DNA from: Diphasiastrum complanatum
Taxonomy: Eukaryota; Streptophyta; Lycopodiopsida; Lycopodiales; Lycopodiaceae
DNA: 64,000 bases
Reading direction: 5' to 3'
NCBI GenBank assembly: GCA_029204225.1
Contig: CM055095.1
Coordinates: 57,604,820 to 57,668,819, forward strand
Below the pieces are notes generated by a model that worked only from the letters and a program-made list of their open reading frames with translations, ran no database searches and was not told the DNA's origin. Positions 47,491 through 59,914 of this stretch are shown in pieces (the stretch's first letter is position 1; each line of letters opens with the position of its first letter). Made by a program: the position numbers and the translations under genes.

Positions 47491-50400
47491 TCAGTGGCCT
47501 GCAACTGCATAGGGTCGATAATCAGGTGATCTACTACGATAGCCTCGTGGTGGAGAACGGCTGCCAAAAGACATACATCCACAGTCAGACAATCTCCCAT
47601 GATATTTGGGACTATAAAAATTCCAACTCAAAAAATTCCATGCAAATATACCTTGGGTGTCGACCATTCGGGCTCCTACCACGGCCATAACCAGGGCTAC
47701 TCCTTGGCCTCGAGCGTGGACTTGGACTGCGACGTGAACCTCCATATCTGTGGACTGGAGGATCACCATTTTCACGGACGGCATATTCAACGCTAATCAC
47801 CCAATCCAACACTTTGCTGCCAAGCCAAAATCCAGATGTACCAATCATTAAAAGATCATATCAATGAGTCAAATCAAGAATAAAACCTGTAACTAAACCA
47901 GCAATTAACTACTCTGTTGCCTTATATAGTATAATCCCGAAGCATATCATCCAAAAGTACATAGCTACATGATACATTGAAGTGTAATTGCTCCAAACCA
48001 ATGACTTAACCCATGACGATAATTGCCACAGCCTTCTAGTATTCCAGCCACTTTCCTGTTTGATACTTTTGGTTAATGAGCCAAAATCATCAATATAAAT
48101 AGATTGACTACTCCAATAATCTGAAATGATTTTTATGCATGCAACTACAATCTAAATATCTTACCAGAGGGACATTCAGTACTTCATCATTCAAGGAACT
48201 CAAAAAAAATAAAACCATAGGGCACTGATATTTTCAGGGATTAGAACAAGCTCAACATGACAAAACATAGAGATATCTAAATAATACGAAAGATATAAGG
48301 AGAATGGCATAAAATCTATAAAGCACAGGATGAATGACCCTAGTCATCAGTGATAGACCGATGTAAACAAATAGCAATATGTTAATGCCACGTTGAATGT
48401 ATCACAGTTTTACAAGTATTCCCACCCATGAGATGCAGACCTCCCAGAGAAGGAGGAAACAGGGAAAAGTCAAGTCATCATAGAAGCAAACAAACTACAG
48501 AAGAGGGAGAATTGATGTACATTAGAAGGAAAAATCATCTTCAAATAAGAGTCTCTAAATTTGTCAAAACTTAGCCATTATGCACAGCAAAAAAAGTCAC
48601 ACATCCTGTGTCATGGTTAAACGTATTCTCGCACATGGGGAAAAATTTCCCAAAGAAAGGAAATGGGTATCCCCGACATAAAATCGAGGAGAAATGTGTT
48701 TTTCTTTGACTATGAAATTTATGGTGAAACTGACTTAACTAATCATAAACTACTCTGGTGCTAAGAATGTCCTGCCAACCATATAGTCAACCATCAATAA
48801 CAAGACTCACATGCCTATTTGTACTTGCTGAATCCACGAGTCAAGGCTATATGCCCAGTGATAATCAGGACTCGTAATAACTCTGATATATACAAAATAG
48901 TAAATGACAAAGCAATGGTTATCTATGTGTTCCGAAAACCCATCATGTAATTTATCAGTCATCAAAAAAGCTCTAAAGGTTGATAAATGTACATTTTTTA
49001 TTGAAGGAAAATCTAGGCAACAATGAACACATAAGGGACCGACTCTAGAGAGCTTGAATCTGGTTCAACAAATTTCTTATAGTTGCAATGAACTAACATT
49101 CATGTTGAAGGAGTTCCTGTATATCTAGGATGATACCCAAGATAACACAGGAGACGTGCAATTTTAACTCTATAGAGTCCAGCCAGAAAGTCTTATTAGA
49201 CCAAATGCTTCATCATGCATAGCATGCACCAAATGCTAAACCAGTTCTCATTTCTACATATAACAAGAACATTAGTAAACCCTACCATATAATGTGATGA
49301 GATATCATATATCTTGCAGCTCTCTCCATGGGTTGTCTGATGCCCATGACGTGACTTTCACTCAGCCATAATTCTTTATTCAACCGGCTTGTCTCACCCC
49401 CTATTGATTTGCTTAGGTCTTTGTACCATCTCCTTAGCTCAATATAGCTTTTCTCCAATTCCAAGAGCTCCACTACTTTTTTTCCTGGCCCAAAAGCATC
49501 TATAATAGCACTGTTTGCATGTAAGCACTTCACCTTAGATAAGTCCTATCTTCTCACTCTGTCTTCACCTTAGATGAGTCCCATAACTTGATTCTTCAAT
49601 TTGAATGGGATCTGAAATATTTTATAAAGGTCTATCTAGATGTTAGTGGATGCATCTAAGATAGAGTACATAATCTACATATACGTACAAATATCTAAGA
49701 AGCGGCTCTGAATCTGAATTATAGATCTAGCATGTCTCTTATCTGTTCATACAGACTAGGAATTATTATATAAATTTTATTATGATCTGTACTTATAGTA
49801 GTATAAATCCTAAGTTGATCTATTTTGTATGTAGAATATTACAGATGCTATACAGATACAATAACACATACATATAGAAACCCTGAAATACAAATTTAGA
49901 GCTGCAGGTAAAAAAGAACCGCAGCAGTGTATGAACACTATTCAATATTACGGAACAGCAACACCAGCATAACTTATTGATCTATTAGTAATGATTTTAA
50001 TCATCATCATGTTTTGGTTAATGTCTACTCATCTGTATATAGGATAGACAGGAATATGCTTTTGTTTACGACTGACACTGGCTTTAATCAACATGATGTT
50101 TTTGTGAATGCAGTCTCCTCTGTATATAGGACGTGGGATGCATGAAAGCTGGCTAGACCTTTTGAAGTAGTGATTTAGTTTCATTTTTTTTGGATTAAAA
50201 TAAACGTTCCAACTGTAAAGGATACAGATGTTATATAGCATTATGTACATATAGATAGTATAAGATGTTATATCTAGGATAAAAACTGACAAAAACGAAG
50301 ACATGCAATCTCCAACCCAAGGGAGTATAAGATGTTATATCTAGGATAAAAACTGACAAAAACGAAGACATGCAATCTCCAACCCAAGGGAGTCCAACGG

Positions 50401-52151
50401 CATCAACTTCATCATGCATAACATGGAGCTTAGAAGCCCGTTCCGACCAAAATGGGTCAGAACGTTCCGTACGTTCCGGGTCGGACTAGAACGTCATTCA
50501 AAAATTTAGTCTTTTTAGTCATCATCCCTCCTTGAAGAAGCGGAATTTACCCTTTTTCTGCTCATATTTTATATACTTGGATTAGGACATGATAACATGA
50601 TCAAGGAGGTGAATATGTTTCTCTTGTGAACTTCTTGCACGAGTTTCAGACATTTTAATGCAAAACTCGGGCCAAAGAATGCTGATGCAAGATACAATCT
50701 GGCTAAATCCAATGGTGCTGCAAGAGATCCCACAGAGCATCCCTACAGGATTTTTCCAGATAAATGGAAAAGAAAATTTCCCCAGGTCCCTGCATACTGA
50801 TCCAATATACATCTCTATCCAGTGCTCAGAAACCCGTTCCAAGGCTTTGGGCTCAGAACATACTGCCCCAAACAATCTTTACAGGATTGATAAAAAAAAT
50901 ACTTTAAAAAAGCTGCTTTTTTTTTTCGTTTTCTTCCTCCCTCTTCAATCTTTGTGCTTCTGTAGAATGCTAAATCATCCTCTCATGGTAGTATTCTTCT
51001 GAATGCTACAATAATGGAGCCCCTGTAAAAAGCAATGGATGTCTAAACAATCTATATAAGGCAGCCAATGTCATTTCCTATTTTTCACTAATTTAAAAAA
51101 AATTTACAATTTAATGCATTTTGAAAAAAAAAATCGCCCACGTTCCAAAATGAAACGCATTATGAACGTTGTTCTGAATGCACTCCATTTCAGAACAGGC
51201 AATTATGGTACATACTACATACTAGAGATACATAAATAACAGGACAAGATGGAACCAATTTTTCTGGGCAAGGGTGTTACATAAGTGTCACACAATAGAG
51301 CTGTACTCCACTATAGAGGAAAAAACTACTGGTGAAAAGAGGTTTGTCTCAATTTTCAAATGCTAAATAGGTGGCTATCATATAACAATCTAACAGAGAT
51401 ACTGTCCTTGACGGTTAGAGACAGCTCCTTCCATGCATGGTAATTATCATTCTCTGACTGTTTCATGCATAAACATTGCTTGCAGCATGTGGCTTGAACT
51501 TGACCGCCCAAAAAAATTCAATACAAGATGGCAATATCCCATTTGAAGCGGCCATGATTTGCCACCTTTGCAACAATTAGGAATTACGCAGTCAATAAAA
51601 GAAAAGAATCATTTTGAATGCATGAAGAGGTCATCTTCACAGATACGAGAAAGGAAAGTGAAATAGTATCTCACCTCATATTCGTACCCTCTAAAGCTTT
51701 TGTTGCTTCTTCCTGTGTTTCATATTGTACAAAAGCAAAATTTTTCCTGATATGAACCCGCACAAGCTTTCCATATGGCTCAAAGTGTCTCTCAAGGTCA
51801 CGAACTCTGGTGTGAACTGGATCAAAGTTGACAACAAACAATGTCTTTGCAGGCTTTTGACTTGCAACATTCCGTCGCGCATCTCCTCTTCTTCTCAAAC
51901 CATCATCTTGCTGCATAATACAAAAATCAGATGATTGCTCATCTTGAAAACTCATCCAAACAGCTAAAACGAAATAAGGCGGAGGAGATAAAAGCTTCAA
52001 AATAAAAAACCAGCAGAACATTCTCATAAAAAAGCAACCTTTGCCCACTCAACACACAATCGTCGCCTCTGCCTCCCGAATTCTATGTTGTCCAAACCTC
52101 GTATTGCATCTTCTGCATCACGCTCATCCTCCATGTACACAAAAGCAAACC
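47491..52151 (-). CDS. RS31: SR splicing factor RS31-like, last four exons (5' end not found)
   Basis: Four exons with GT-AG borders and matching phases are seen on the minus strand: 52,039-52,151, 51,675-51,910, 47,652-47,816 and 47,491-47,560, encoding about 194 residues. The first carries the second half of RRM1: [19 protein letters not shown] (RNP1) to LCVEWAK. The second holds a linker and RRM2 with [19 protein letters not shown] (RNP2) and [19 protein letters not shown] (RNP1). The third starts [18 protein letters not shown] and enters an Arg/Ser region ([17 protein letters not shown]). The last ends [15 protein letters not shown]. Two RRMs and a C-terminal RS region identify the plant-specific RS subfamily (RS31/RS40/RS41), which acts in nuclear pre-mRNA splicing. 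The RS tail is short compared with Arabidopsis RS31. The exon for the RRM1 start should lie above 52,151 and was not found; the first exon listed begins two bases into a codon. Confidence 0.85.
47817..51674 (-). other. 3.86-kb intron of the RS31-like gene
   Basis: The donor is ATGAG|GTGAGA at 51,674 and the acceptor GGCAG at 47,817-47,820, joining TNM to SKVLDW with phase 2. The other two introns are about 90 and 130 bp. Inside is an ORF on the gene strand (about 49,282-49,533, beginning at a GTG codon) reading [20 protein letters not shown]; it does not match a family I know. Clusters of ACGTTCC/GAACGTT words at 50,437-50,500 and 51,140-51,200 may be the ends of an old DNA element. Confidence 0.75.
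50257..50393. repeat. Perfect 67-bp tandem duplication
   Basis: The unit 50,257-50,323 is repeated without a mismatch at 50,324-50,390 and followed by the first three bases of a third copy. It starts AGTATAAGATGTTATATC and ends CCAACCCAAGGG. It lies in the long RS31 intron. Lack of any difference means a very recent duplication or an assembly duplication. Confidence 0.95.
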
Positions 52152-54239
52152 CTGAAATTTACACAAAGGGTCATCACTAAATTGTACTCACATGCAACAG
52201 TCCTCAAAAAGTGTACAATAGGTTTCCCATGTATATGGAGAGAATGATACTAGCTCATGTCAGTAGAATGTCTGTCGCATACAGAAAAAATTATGCCAAG
52301 ATAGATTTTGCAAACCGTCATAAATAGGAAAAAGTAGCGAAGGAATGAAAGGATGGACATGTTGACGCCTGAGTCAGCCTGCACCATTGTTGAATACGTC
52401 CTTAACTGCAGCGATGAAAACTAGGACTAGATGCCCAAGAACACCATCAACGTGGTAGAGGGAGGAGCAGGAAGTGATGATTTAGTGATGGGAATGTGTA
52501 TTGTTCTTCGATGTTTGTGTTGCATGAAGTATGAAACTGTTCCTCTGCAAATGAGGTAAGTATTGGCATGATAAGCATGGGACATTCACAGAAGTCCAAG
52601 GACCAGCATGAGCTTTCACGCTCTATGTGAACGCCTGCGCCACACGAATCCTTAAGTATACTATTTGCACCTACAAAAAACGTAGCCATTTATATTCAAC
52701 ATTACAATCAAAATAGACTGAATATCATTATGATGGACCATAGGAACCACACTGGAGAACAAAACTTAAGCATCCCCTCTAGAGGAAGACACAACTTGTA
52801 AATAGTTGAGGTTTGTGCTCCAGCTTAGAACTTTGAAAACGAAAGTATTTTTCAATAAAAAACTCTTATCAACACCAAGAAACTCCATCATACTAATTTG
52901 AATAGACTGGCTCTACAAGAAAAATGACTACTGATTAGACTAGTACTAACTTCTAAGTAGGCTCTCTAAGCTCCTACCTCTTTCAATGCATACTCTTCAA
53001 TGTAACATAGTGTAGCACCTAAAGTGACAACTATTGATTCTACATCTACTCAGCTAGCGAAATTTGTGACATTGTAATAATGATAAGAATCCTGATAAAC
53101 TTTGAGAAATACTCACCCACTTCAGAAAAGTAAATGTGGCTGGTGCACTGTCCAATTCATCAGAAGTTCTCAAATAGCATCCAACCAGACTGAGCACATG
53201 AGAAAGAGACATTCTTCTCACAAGAATCACATATATAAAATATCAAGACCTTAAAAGTTAGCACGCATGCATGCACACATGCATACAAGCCAGCTAATAA
53301 CATGGTATTTGACAAGATTTTTGTCGACTGGACAAAGTCAAAATTCCCCTCTTGGACCCCCTCTTGGATAAGGCCCAGAATCAGAGTTGCACTGCGTCTA
53401 GCAATGTACACAAAATGGCAATTCTGAAACATTAACGAGTCATAAGTCCAACAGTGATGTTGCGACGAACATTGTCCTCTGAAAGTTTTGAGAACTTAAA
53501 TACCATAACTTACTAGCAATTGGACATCAGAGGAAACACCTATGAACGGCATGTGATGACACACTTAGTCCCCTATGATCAATTCATGAATGAAGAATCG
53601 GTTAGCTGCATCATTGAGGGTGCAAAGTTTAAAAAACCACACATCAAAATAGTTTTTAAGCCTGAACTGAAACATAGGATGTACTAGGACTTAGGAGAGC
53701 ATCATCACATGATGAAATTGAGCTGAAAGTAAGAATTTTCAGCTCAAACAAAGTAAAGCTCTATCTCCAGTAGTCCATTGCAGTAATTGTTCTGAAGCCC
53801 ATAGTCTATCATTCGCATCCTGAACCATCACTAAAGCATAATATACCTAACTAAGATGTGTAACAGGACTACACATCCTGATCCTCAGCCTGTGAAGAAA
53901 TCTCCTCACTGGCTCATAACATTACTGCAAACACAGAGCCCTCACTACTGGTAGAGACTCGAAAGGATATATATTGCAGTCTGAATTTCTTTGTATCTCC
54001 ACCACTGCCTCATGGCCTTAAGGTCAACAATGACATTCATGTGCATGGATTGCTTTTTATATAAGGTCTACGCATGTGCTGTTAGCTCTAGGTCCACGTG
54101 CAAATCCATGAGCCAGGTCTTGGACGCTCTAGGCCTGCAATTTTGTGTTGTGGCTCCACCTATATCTCCACGTTCAGATCTATGCATATCATAGCCTCTA
54201 CCTCACGAACACCCTCCTCTGCATCCTACTTCTTATCCT
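52152..54239. other. No recognisable exon or element
   Basis: This is the intron or upstream region of the RS31-like gene. I looked on the minus strand for the missing RRM1 start (RNP2 like VFxGNF and a VDMKxG ending) and did not find it. Short ORFs at 52,447-52,689 and 53,160-53,432 look like chance. Near 54,000-54,240 the left, 3'-ward remains of the Ty3 element B1 fade out. Confidence 0.45.
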
Positions 54240-55343
54240 CACTCTTAGCCCACTTCGGCTTGTAGGATGTTCGTAATATTTCGTCCATGGCTTGTTTATG
54301 TAGTTGATGAATCATTTACCATGTATCTCAGGAATCAAGGATTGGATCAATAATTGATAAATACTATTGTGAAGGCCCCAAGTCAATTTAATAAGTCATT
54401 GATTGAGGAGCTCCATGTGCTAGTTCGTTGAAAACCACTCCTTTCCTAAGAATATGTCTACGCTATCTAAGTTCATAATATGAAAGTCCAGCAGTTCAAC
54501 ATAATCTTGAATTCTGAGCGACAACTGAGAAACAAGGTGGTCCCAAGCTTGCCGATCTTCCCCCGACGCCTTTTTCACCCATACAAGTGATTACTTGGCA
54601 GGGTAGGCCGCCTTGAGTTTCTGCACCAGTTTAGCGTTTATAAAGTTGTGTGAAACCATCATCAAAAAGAACGGTCACAGCTTGGTGTCCAAGCGAATGA
54701 GGTCGTGGGGGCCAAAAACAACTGTATTAAAGCAACAAATCTCACTACTAGTGTCATCCTTAAAGGATAAATCAATAAAAAAAATACTAGAATTACCTAG
54801 TGCCTTGAAGGATTTAGGTTGCCCGCCAAATTTCTTTTGCGTTTTCTTCGGACAATCTTTTGAGAGATGCCCCTTCTCCATGTAGGAGAAGCACAAGAGG
54901 TCGGTTCTTGGCCTGTCGTAGTCTGCACGATCCAACTTGACGCGCTTTTTCCCGCCCTGGAAACCAATGTCCATCTTGTCTTTGTTGCCCCACTTCTTGA
55001 AAGACTTCTTTTCTTTTTGTTCAGCCTTGGGCAAACCTTGCTCCTTCCTTGCTGGAGCCAACATGGGCGTCATCGAAGATCTTCGCAAAGCGAATGGCAT
55101 CCTCGATTGTCTGCGGTTGGTTACGCCGCACTTCTAGTTGAAATTCCTTGCGAAGCCCCAAAATAAAATGTAATTTTATTAAAATGGGGTCGATTCGCGA
55201 AGCGAATCAGGGCAAAATCTCCTGGAACTCCTGTATTCACATCGATCCAACGATGAAAACTAAGCCTTCCAAACACATCAACAAGAAGTTTAACCCAACC
55301 GAAACCTAAGTAGAAACGATTGCACCTTATTCACAATGATCGG
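54240..55343 (-). pseudogene. Ty3/gypsy gag C-terminus and protease remnant (element B1)
   Basis: On the minus strand after the primer site, LFWGLRKEFQLEVRRNQPQT and IEDAIRFAKIFDDAHVG show the C-terminal gag domain of Ty3 elements (about 55,070-55,180). After a frame change there is a lysine-rich linker and a zinc knuckle CFSYMEKGHLSKDC (54,852-54,893) whose second Cys is Tyr. Beyond a stop, SHNFINAKLVQKLKAAYP and DFHIMNLDSVDIFLGKEWFS (about 54,440-54,660) are the aspartic protease; the catalytic D-S/T-G has decayed. Nothing of RT is seen. The initiator-Met-type primer site and gag type fit a chromovirus-like element. Confidence 0.7.
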
Positions 55344-55359
55344 TGACTCTGATACCAAA
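55344..55359 (-). other. Primer-binding site of element B1
   Basis: Minus strand TTTGGTATCAGAGTCA, directly inside the end of the LTR at 55,360. It is complementary to the initiator Met tRNA end, and it fixes the orientation of B1 as minus. Confidence 0.85.
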
Positions 55360-55872
55360 TGTAAAATTCTCCATCGTCGTTCCGGTCATTGCTAAGACAC
55401 AATCAGGTGACGAACGCTACGTTACCGCCCATCCATAGAGGTACTGTCACCTCTCCCCCTACACTGGAACTATGGACCATTATCAAGCAAGCTCGGATCT
55501 CCGATAAGCCATGGTGTCCCATACCACCATACCTTACCCTCGACCCTCGCCTACCTACATCCTGAGGCCTAGATAATCATCCTGACCTGACCACCAGTGG
55601 AAGAGCTCTTCATTCTCCAGGAAAGAATGAATGACAAGCTCATGGAGATCCACCTCATATACCTATGTCCTCTCCATCCATAGGAGCACGCATGACCAAC
55701 GACAGGCAGCAGTTGTGTACACTAACACGGGTCCATAACAAAGCGTCATCGCTCGCCAATAGGACATTGACATGTGGCACCCAAAGACCTGTAGCTCCAG
55801 ACTAGCGTTTCGTCCCATAAATGAGACCGTCACCTCAAGTAACATGTTGCATGCCCTTATGGGTACGTAACA
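55360..55872 (-). repeat. 5' LTR of Ty3 element B1 (513 bp)
   Basis: On the minus strand it starts TGTTACGTACCC and ends AATTTTACA. It is an inverted copy of the interrupted solo LTR at 57,407-62,452, which confirms both ends. The outer flank ATACC (55,873-55,877) would be the target duplication; the partner is not in recognisable sequence. It interrupts the integrase of copia A just after the words CSFLGY. Confidence 0.9.
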
Positions 55873-57401
55873 ATACCCAAGGAAGCTACACTTCACAGAT
55901 TTCGCATCAAGTTTCTTCTACAAGTCCTTATAGGCATGTGTGCATATGTTATCAACCAAATACTCGAAAGTTGCCCACTTTGGGCTCTTCATCTGCTTTG
56001 GTTGGGCCTCTATTCAATACAAAAACAGTAATTGCTACTACTTTTGCCCATCAGGAATTCGGCAACCCTTTTGCCATGCGCATGCTCCTCACACGCTCAA
56101 CTATAAAGCTATTTTCCACTCAGCCACCCCATTTTGCTACAATGTATTTGGAGCAACAAATTGTCTCTTTATCCCACATGCAACGTAAAGGTCTTTGAAC
56201 TCATCAGAAATGTATTCACCACATGCATCTAACCAAAGAGTCTATCTTTTTTCATGTGTGATTCTCAACCAAAGCTTTCCACCGTTTAAAGTGCTTGAAT
56301 GCTTCATATTTCTGCCTAACCACACTTTTCGTGAGAAATCATCTACGAAGGCTATGAAGTAGTACGGCCCCCTACTCATCTTGTCTGCATGGGACCGCAC
56401 AAATTTGAATGCACGAGCTCAAGAATGCCCTTGGCTCAGGTAGCTTTTCCTTCGAAATTTGCCTTTGTTGAAAAAGATTTTTCCTTCTCATCTCTTCCTG
56501 ACAGTTGAATGATAAACTATTGAAGAAACAATACTCTCGTCACTTATTGTCTCTCCACTAAAGCAAGTTGGTCCATATGGTCCTTGACCTTTCTAATGTG
56601 ATCAGTGTGTAACTTGTTCTACAAGTAAACAAGCCTGGTCGAATCTATTGTCTCATAAATAGACGTGAAAAGCCCCAAGCTTCCATTGCATCCCTTACAT
56701 TGCAAATGTGAGGAATAATGTTGTCTTTGACAGAAAGATTGATCACCCTATGTGCCTTTTATCTTCTATGTATGTAGTCCATCAATTCAAGTTCGAATGT
56801 AGGTATAAGCTCTCTCTACCTATAACTACCTCCCAGCAATTTTTGTCCATCAACATGTTAGCCATCTTGAACTTCCACGCCCTGTGGTTAGTGCCATCAC
56901 TGCTTGATTCACCCAACAGACTCTCTCCAAGACTATCCATGCTAAAATCTTTGCTTAAACAGAAGCTTAACTTGAAAGAATTTGGAAAAGAAACAACTTC
57001 CAGCAACTAGGATTTCACCCCAAACTACGGTATGTAACCACTTCAGGGCAACCCTTCATCTCTTGCCTTTGACCTTGCCACTTAGTATGCCAGTAATAGC
57101 ACAAGCACTAAATCCACCTGGATCTGAAAACAAAGGCCCCTACAAAGAGTGCAGCCTCTTTATGTGTAAGCTCCTCCATAGAACTTTTCCAAAACCTAGA
57201 CAGAATTAGAAAGTGTCAGGATCATAACACTTCCCTTGCCACAACTATCCAACAGAGCAAGAATAAACCTGATTTGAATCCTATAGGTCAAAAGTGCCCT
57301 CCTACAAGATTGAGGTGCTTGTGGAAGACGACAATCTTCTAAAGAATCTAAGCACTGATGTTTCTCTCTCTCTCATACTCACAGACTACACAACCTGCTT
57401 T
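55873..57401 (-). pseudogene. Ty1/copia element A: gag joined to integrase, broken
   Basis: Gag opens near 57,000 with SSSDGTNHRAWKFKMANMLM and continues, after frameshifts, with WGLFTSIYETIDSTRLVYL and HIRKVKDHMDQLALVE (about 56,570-56,690). Then, without zinc knuckle or protease, the integrase appears: KGILELVHSNLCGPMQT, YYFIAFVDDFSRKVWL, DACGEYISDEFKDLYVACGI, NGVAEWK and KLDAKSVKCSFLGY (55,873-55,920). The catalytic glutamate context reads VAEWK where ERKN is usual. The reading is cut off at 55,873 by the LTR of B1. Its primer site (TGGTATCAAAGC, minus strand) was at the right end and has been split by the solo LTR at 57,407. Confidence 0.8.
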
Positions 57402-57767
57402 GATACTGTTACGTACCCATAAGGGCACGCAATAGGAAACTTGAGGTGACGGTCTCATTTATGGGACGGAACGTTGACCTGGAGCTATAGGTCTTTTGGG
57501 TGCCACGTGTCAATGTCTTATTGGCACGCGGTGACTCGTTCTTATGGACCCGGGTCAGAGTGCACAACTGTCGCGTGTCGTTGGTCATGCGTGACTCATA
57601 TGGACGGAGATGACCCCACTTGGACTATGTATATAGAGGTGGATCTCCATGAGATGGGTATTCATTCTCTCCTAGAGAATAAAGAGCTCTTCCACTGGTG
57701 GTCAGGTCAGGACGAGGCCTCCGGATGTAGGTAGGCGAGGATCGAGGGTAAGAGGCATGGTGGTATG

Positions 57768-58216
57768 TGTAGGAAATCAAAGTGCCAAGATCCTTCTAAC
57801 ATTCAATCTCCATATACAAGAAGAGGAAGAAGAAGAGGAGGAGGGAGAGGGTTAGGCCCCCTCAAGGAGAGAGAAAGTAGTAGCAATGCTTGAAAGGGAA
57901 TGATTTACAAATGAACAATGAATACATATAAATAAGCCTTCCAAGGGCCTAGACACTTCCAAACTCTAAGTTCTAGAACCTTCCAAACTCACTACTAATT
58001 ATAGGGCACTCACAAAAGTCAAGATAGGGTCCCTTAACATAATTAAACTTTAATTGGACCCAAGAGTTACCACTAGACCAAAATTGGGTCCAACTTAACT
58101 AAAAACTATCTTAACATGGTCTACATAATAAACCTAACCCATGGTTACACAAGTCTCGACCTTTTGGATCAAGGTAACCTATGGGAAACTAACATTATCA
58201 TTTATTATTTCTAACA
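57768..58216 (-). repeat. 3' LTR of element C (449 bp)
   Basis: On the minus strand it begins TGTTAGAAATAATAAATG and ends TTTGATTTCCTACA. It matches the right LTR closely along its length. Small length differences sit in a GAAGAA microsatellite and near 58,075, where the right copy lacks about a dozen bases. Confidence 0.9.
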
Positions 58217-59914
58217 AACTCCTTAAATGATAATGTAAAAAACATAACATGACATAAAGTAGAATGGAAGAATTGCAACAAAATGCAAAATGTTGTTTGC
58301 TGCCCAAAACTTCATGTAGCCAAAAAAAAGCTCTAACTCGAAGTAGTCGAAGTAGCCGACAACTCAGCCCCAATCATGCCCGATGTAGAAGAGATGTAGA
58401 ATACGAAGTGGGGTAGCATCAAGTCGAAGAGTGAAGACAAGCATGCTTTATCCAAAGTAGGTAACCAAAAAACCAGCCATAAGCCGAAATATGGATTTGC
58501 AATCCATCAATGGTTCCCTCATGATTCCATAAGTCTTCTTACCACAAGAAACATAAAGAAGAGTATGATACTCATTTACCATCACATCCTCCCGAATCTT
58601 ACTATCAATGATCTGCTCACCAACACTAGGTAAGGCAACACTGTCATCATAAGAAGTAAGCATCAAAACAGGAAAATCAGCATAAGGTACTAATTTTGGT
58701 GAGGCATGTGGTAAAAAGATGCTTTGCTATCCCGCAAAGACTCAAACAGCCAACAAGAGGCTGTAACAGGCTGTCTAACAGCCACAAAATCACCAACACT
58801 TTGCTGTCCAAAGTGTTCCAAATGTGGACCTTGCTGTCCAAAAACCTTCCGCAGGCCGTTCCTGATGCATAATAGGATGCTCACGATGTAACATAGGCTG
58901 AAAATGATCAATAAACCATGGCTGAATCTGTTGTCCACCATCTTCAAGAAAAAAATCGGCAGCTTACCACTTTGAAGACCAAAAAATCCAGCAACACGCC
59001 ACTTTGAACCAATGTACTAATTGACATGATTTTTTCCCCTCCTCCATTAGTACAAAATGGCTTAAAAGAATGCTTGATTTTAGCCTTTTCCAAAACATTA
59101 ACTTGAGAAGCTTGCTCATAAAATTCTTCACTAGTGCATCCATCATTTGCAACAAATGGCTCAAGAGAAGAAGAATGCTCTACCATACCAACATTCCGAT
59201 GCAAACTTGTACTTGTAGAAAGACAATGATCAAACTTTGCATGTCTTTGCTATTCTCCCTTCAAAGAGGATGAAGTAGAGAGGAGAAAGCATCATGATAA
59301 ATCCTTTATTCGGTACATTCAATGAAAGAGCTTGATCATCACGTCGATGCCAAACCTCAGCTTGCAACTCCATGAAGAATAGTTAGTGCCATCCAACATA
59401 TCTTCGCCCGAACAAGTACGAATTGCTTCCAAATCTCTTGACATAAGAACCAGCCAAGAAAATAAACTTTTCCAAACCCTAAATGTGCCCTAAAAGACAC
59501 AAAAACCAGCAAGTATCAAATCTGAAAAATCAGCACCGGAATGTGTCGAAACCACACATTAGATGGATGTAGGAACTCGCCCTCCTACAAGCCTTGTGTG
59601 CTGAAAATTTCAGCCTGAAATTGCATTACAAACTCAAAAAACCAGCAAGCAAATAATTAGGTTAGCCTCCAACAAAGCTTTTTCCAGAACCCTTCTTTCT
59701 TGCCAAAAAGTGTGAACAATACACACACGCATAGGGCTGTTGCAAACACCCTACAAATGGTAATATGCTGTCCAATTTTCAGCCTCAGAATGTGATCGCA
59801 CCATCACAAAAAATTAGTGCCTTCTTCCACACCTGGAAACAAGCAAAAAGAAGCGGACCTTTGTAAAATCAGCAAGGGTGCTGATTTTTCAGCCAAATCA
59901 GAAGATAAAAATTG

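Noticed and set aside
50437-51200. Possible second hAT-like element with GTTCC/GAACG-rich ends
   Set aside because: Ends are only loosely inverted and no 8-bp target duplication was found.
57407-57440. LTR B2 taken as the 5' LTR of copia A because CTTTGATAC precedes it
   Set aside because: The flanking GATAC on both sides shows a separate insertion; promoter and poly-A order put B2 on the plus strand while copia A is minus.
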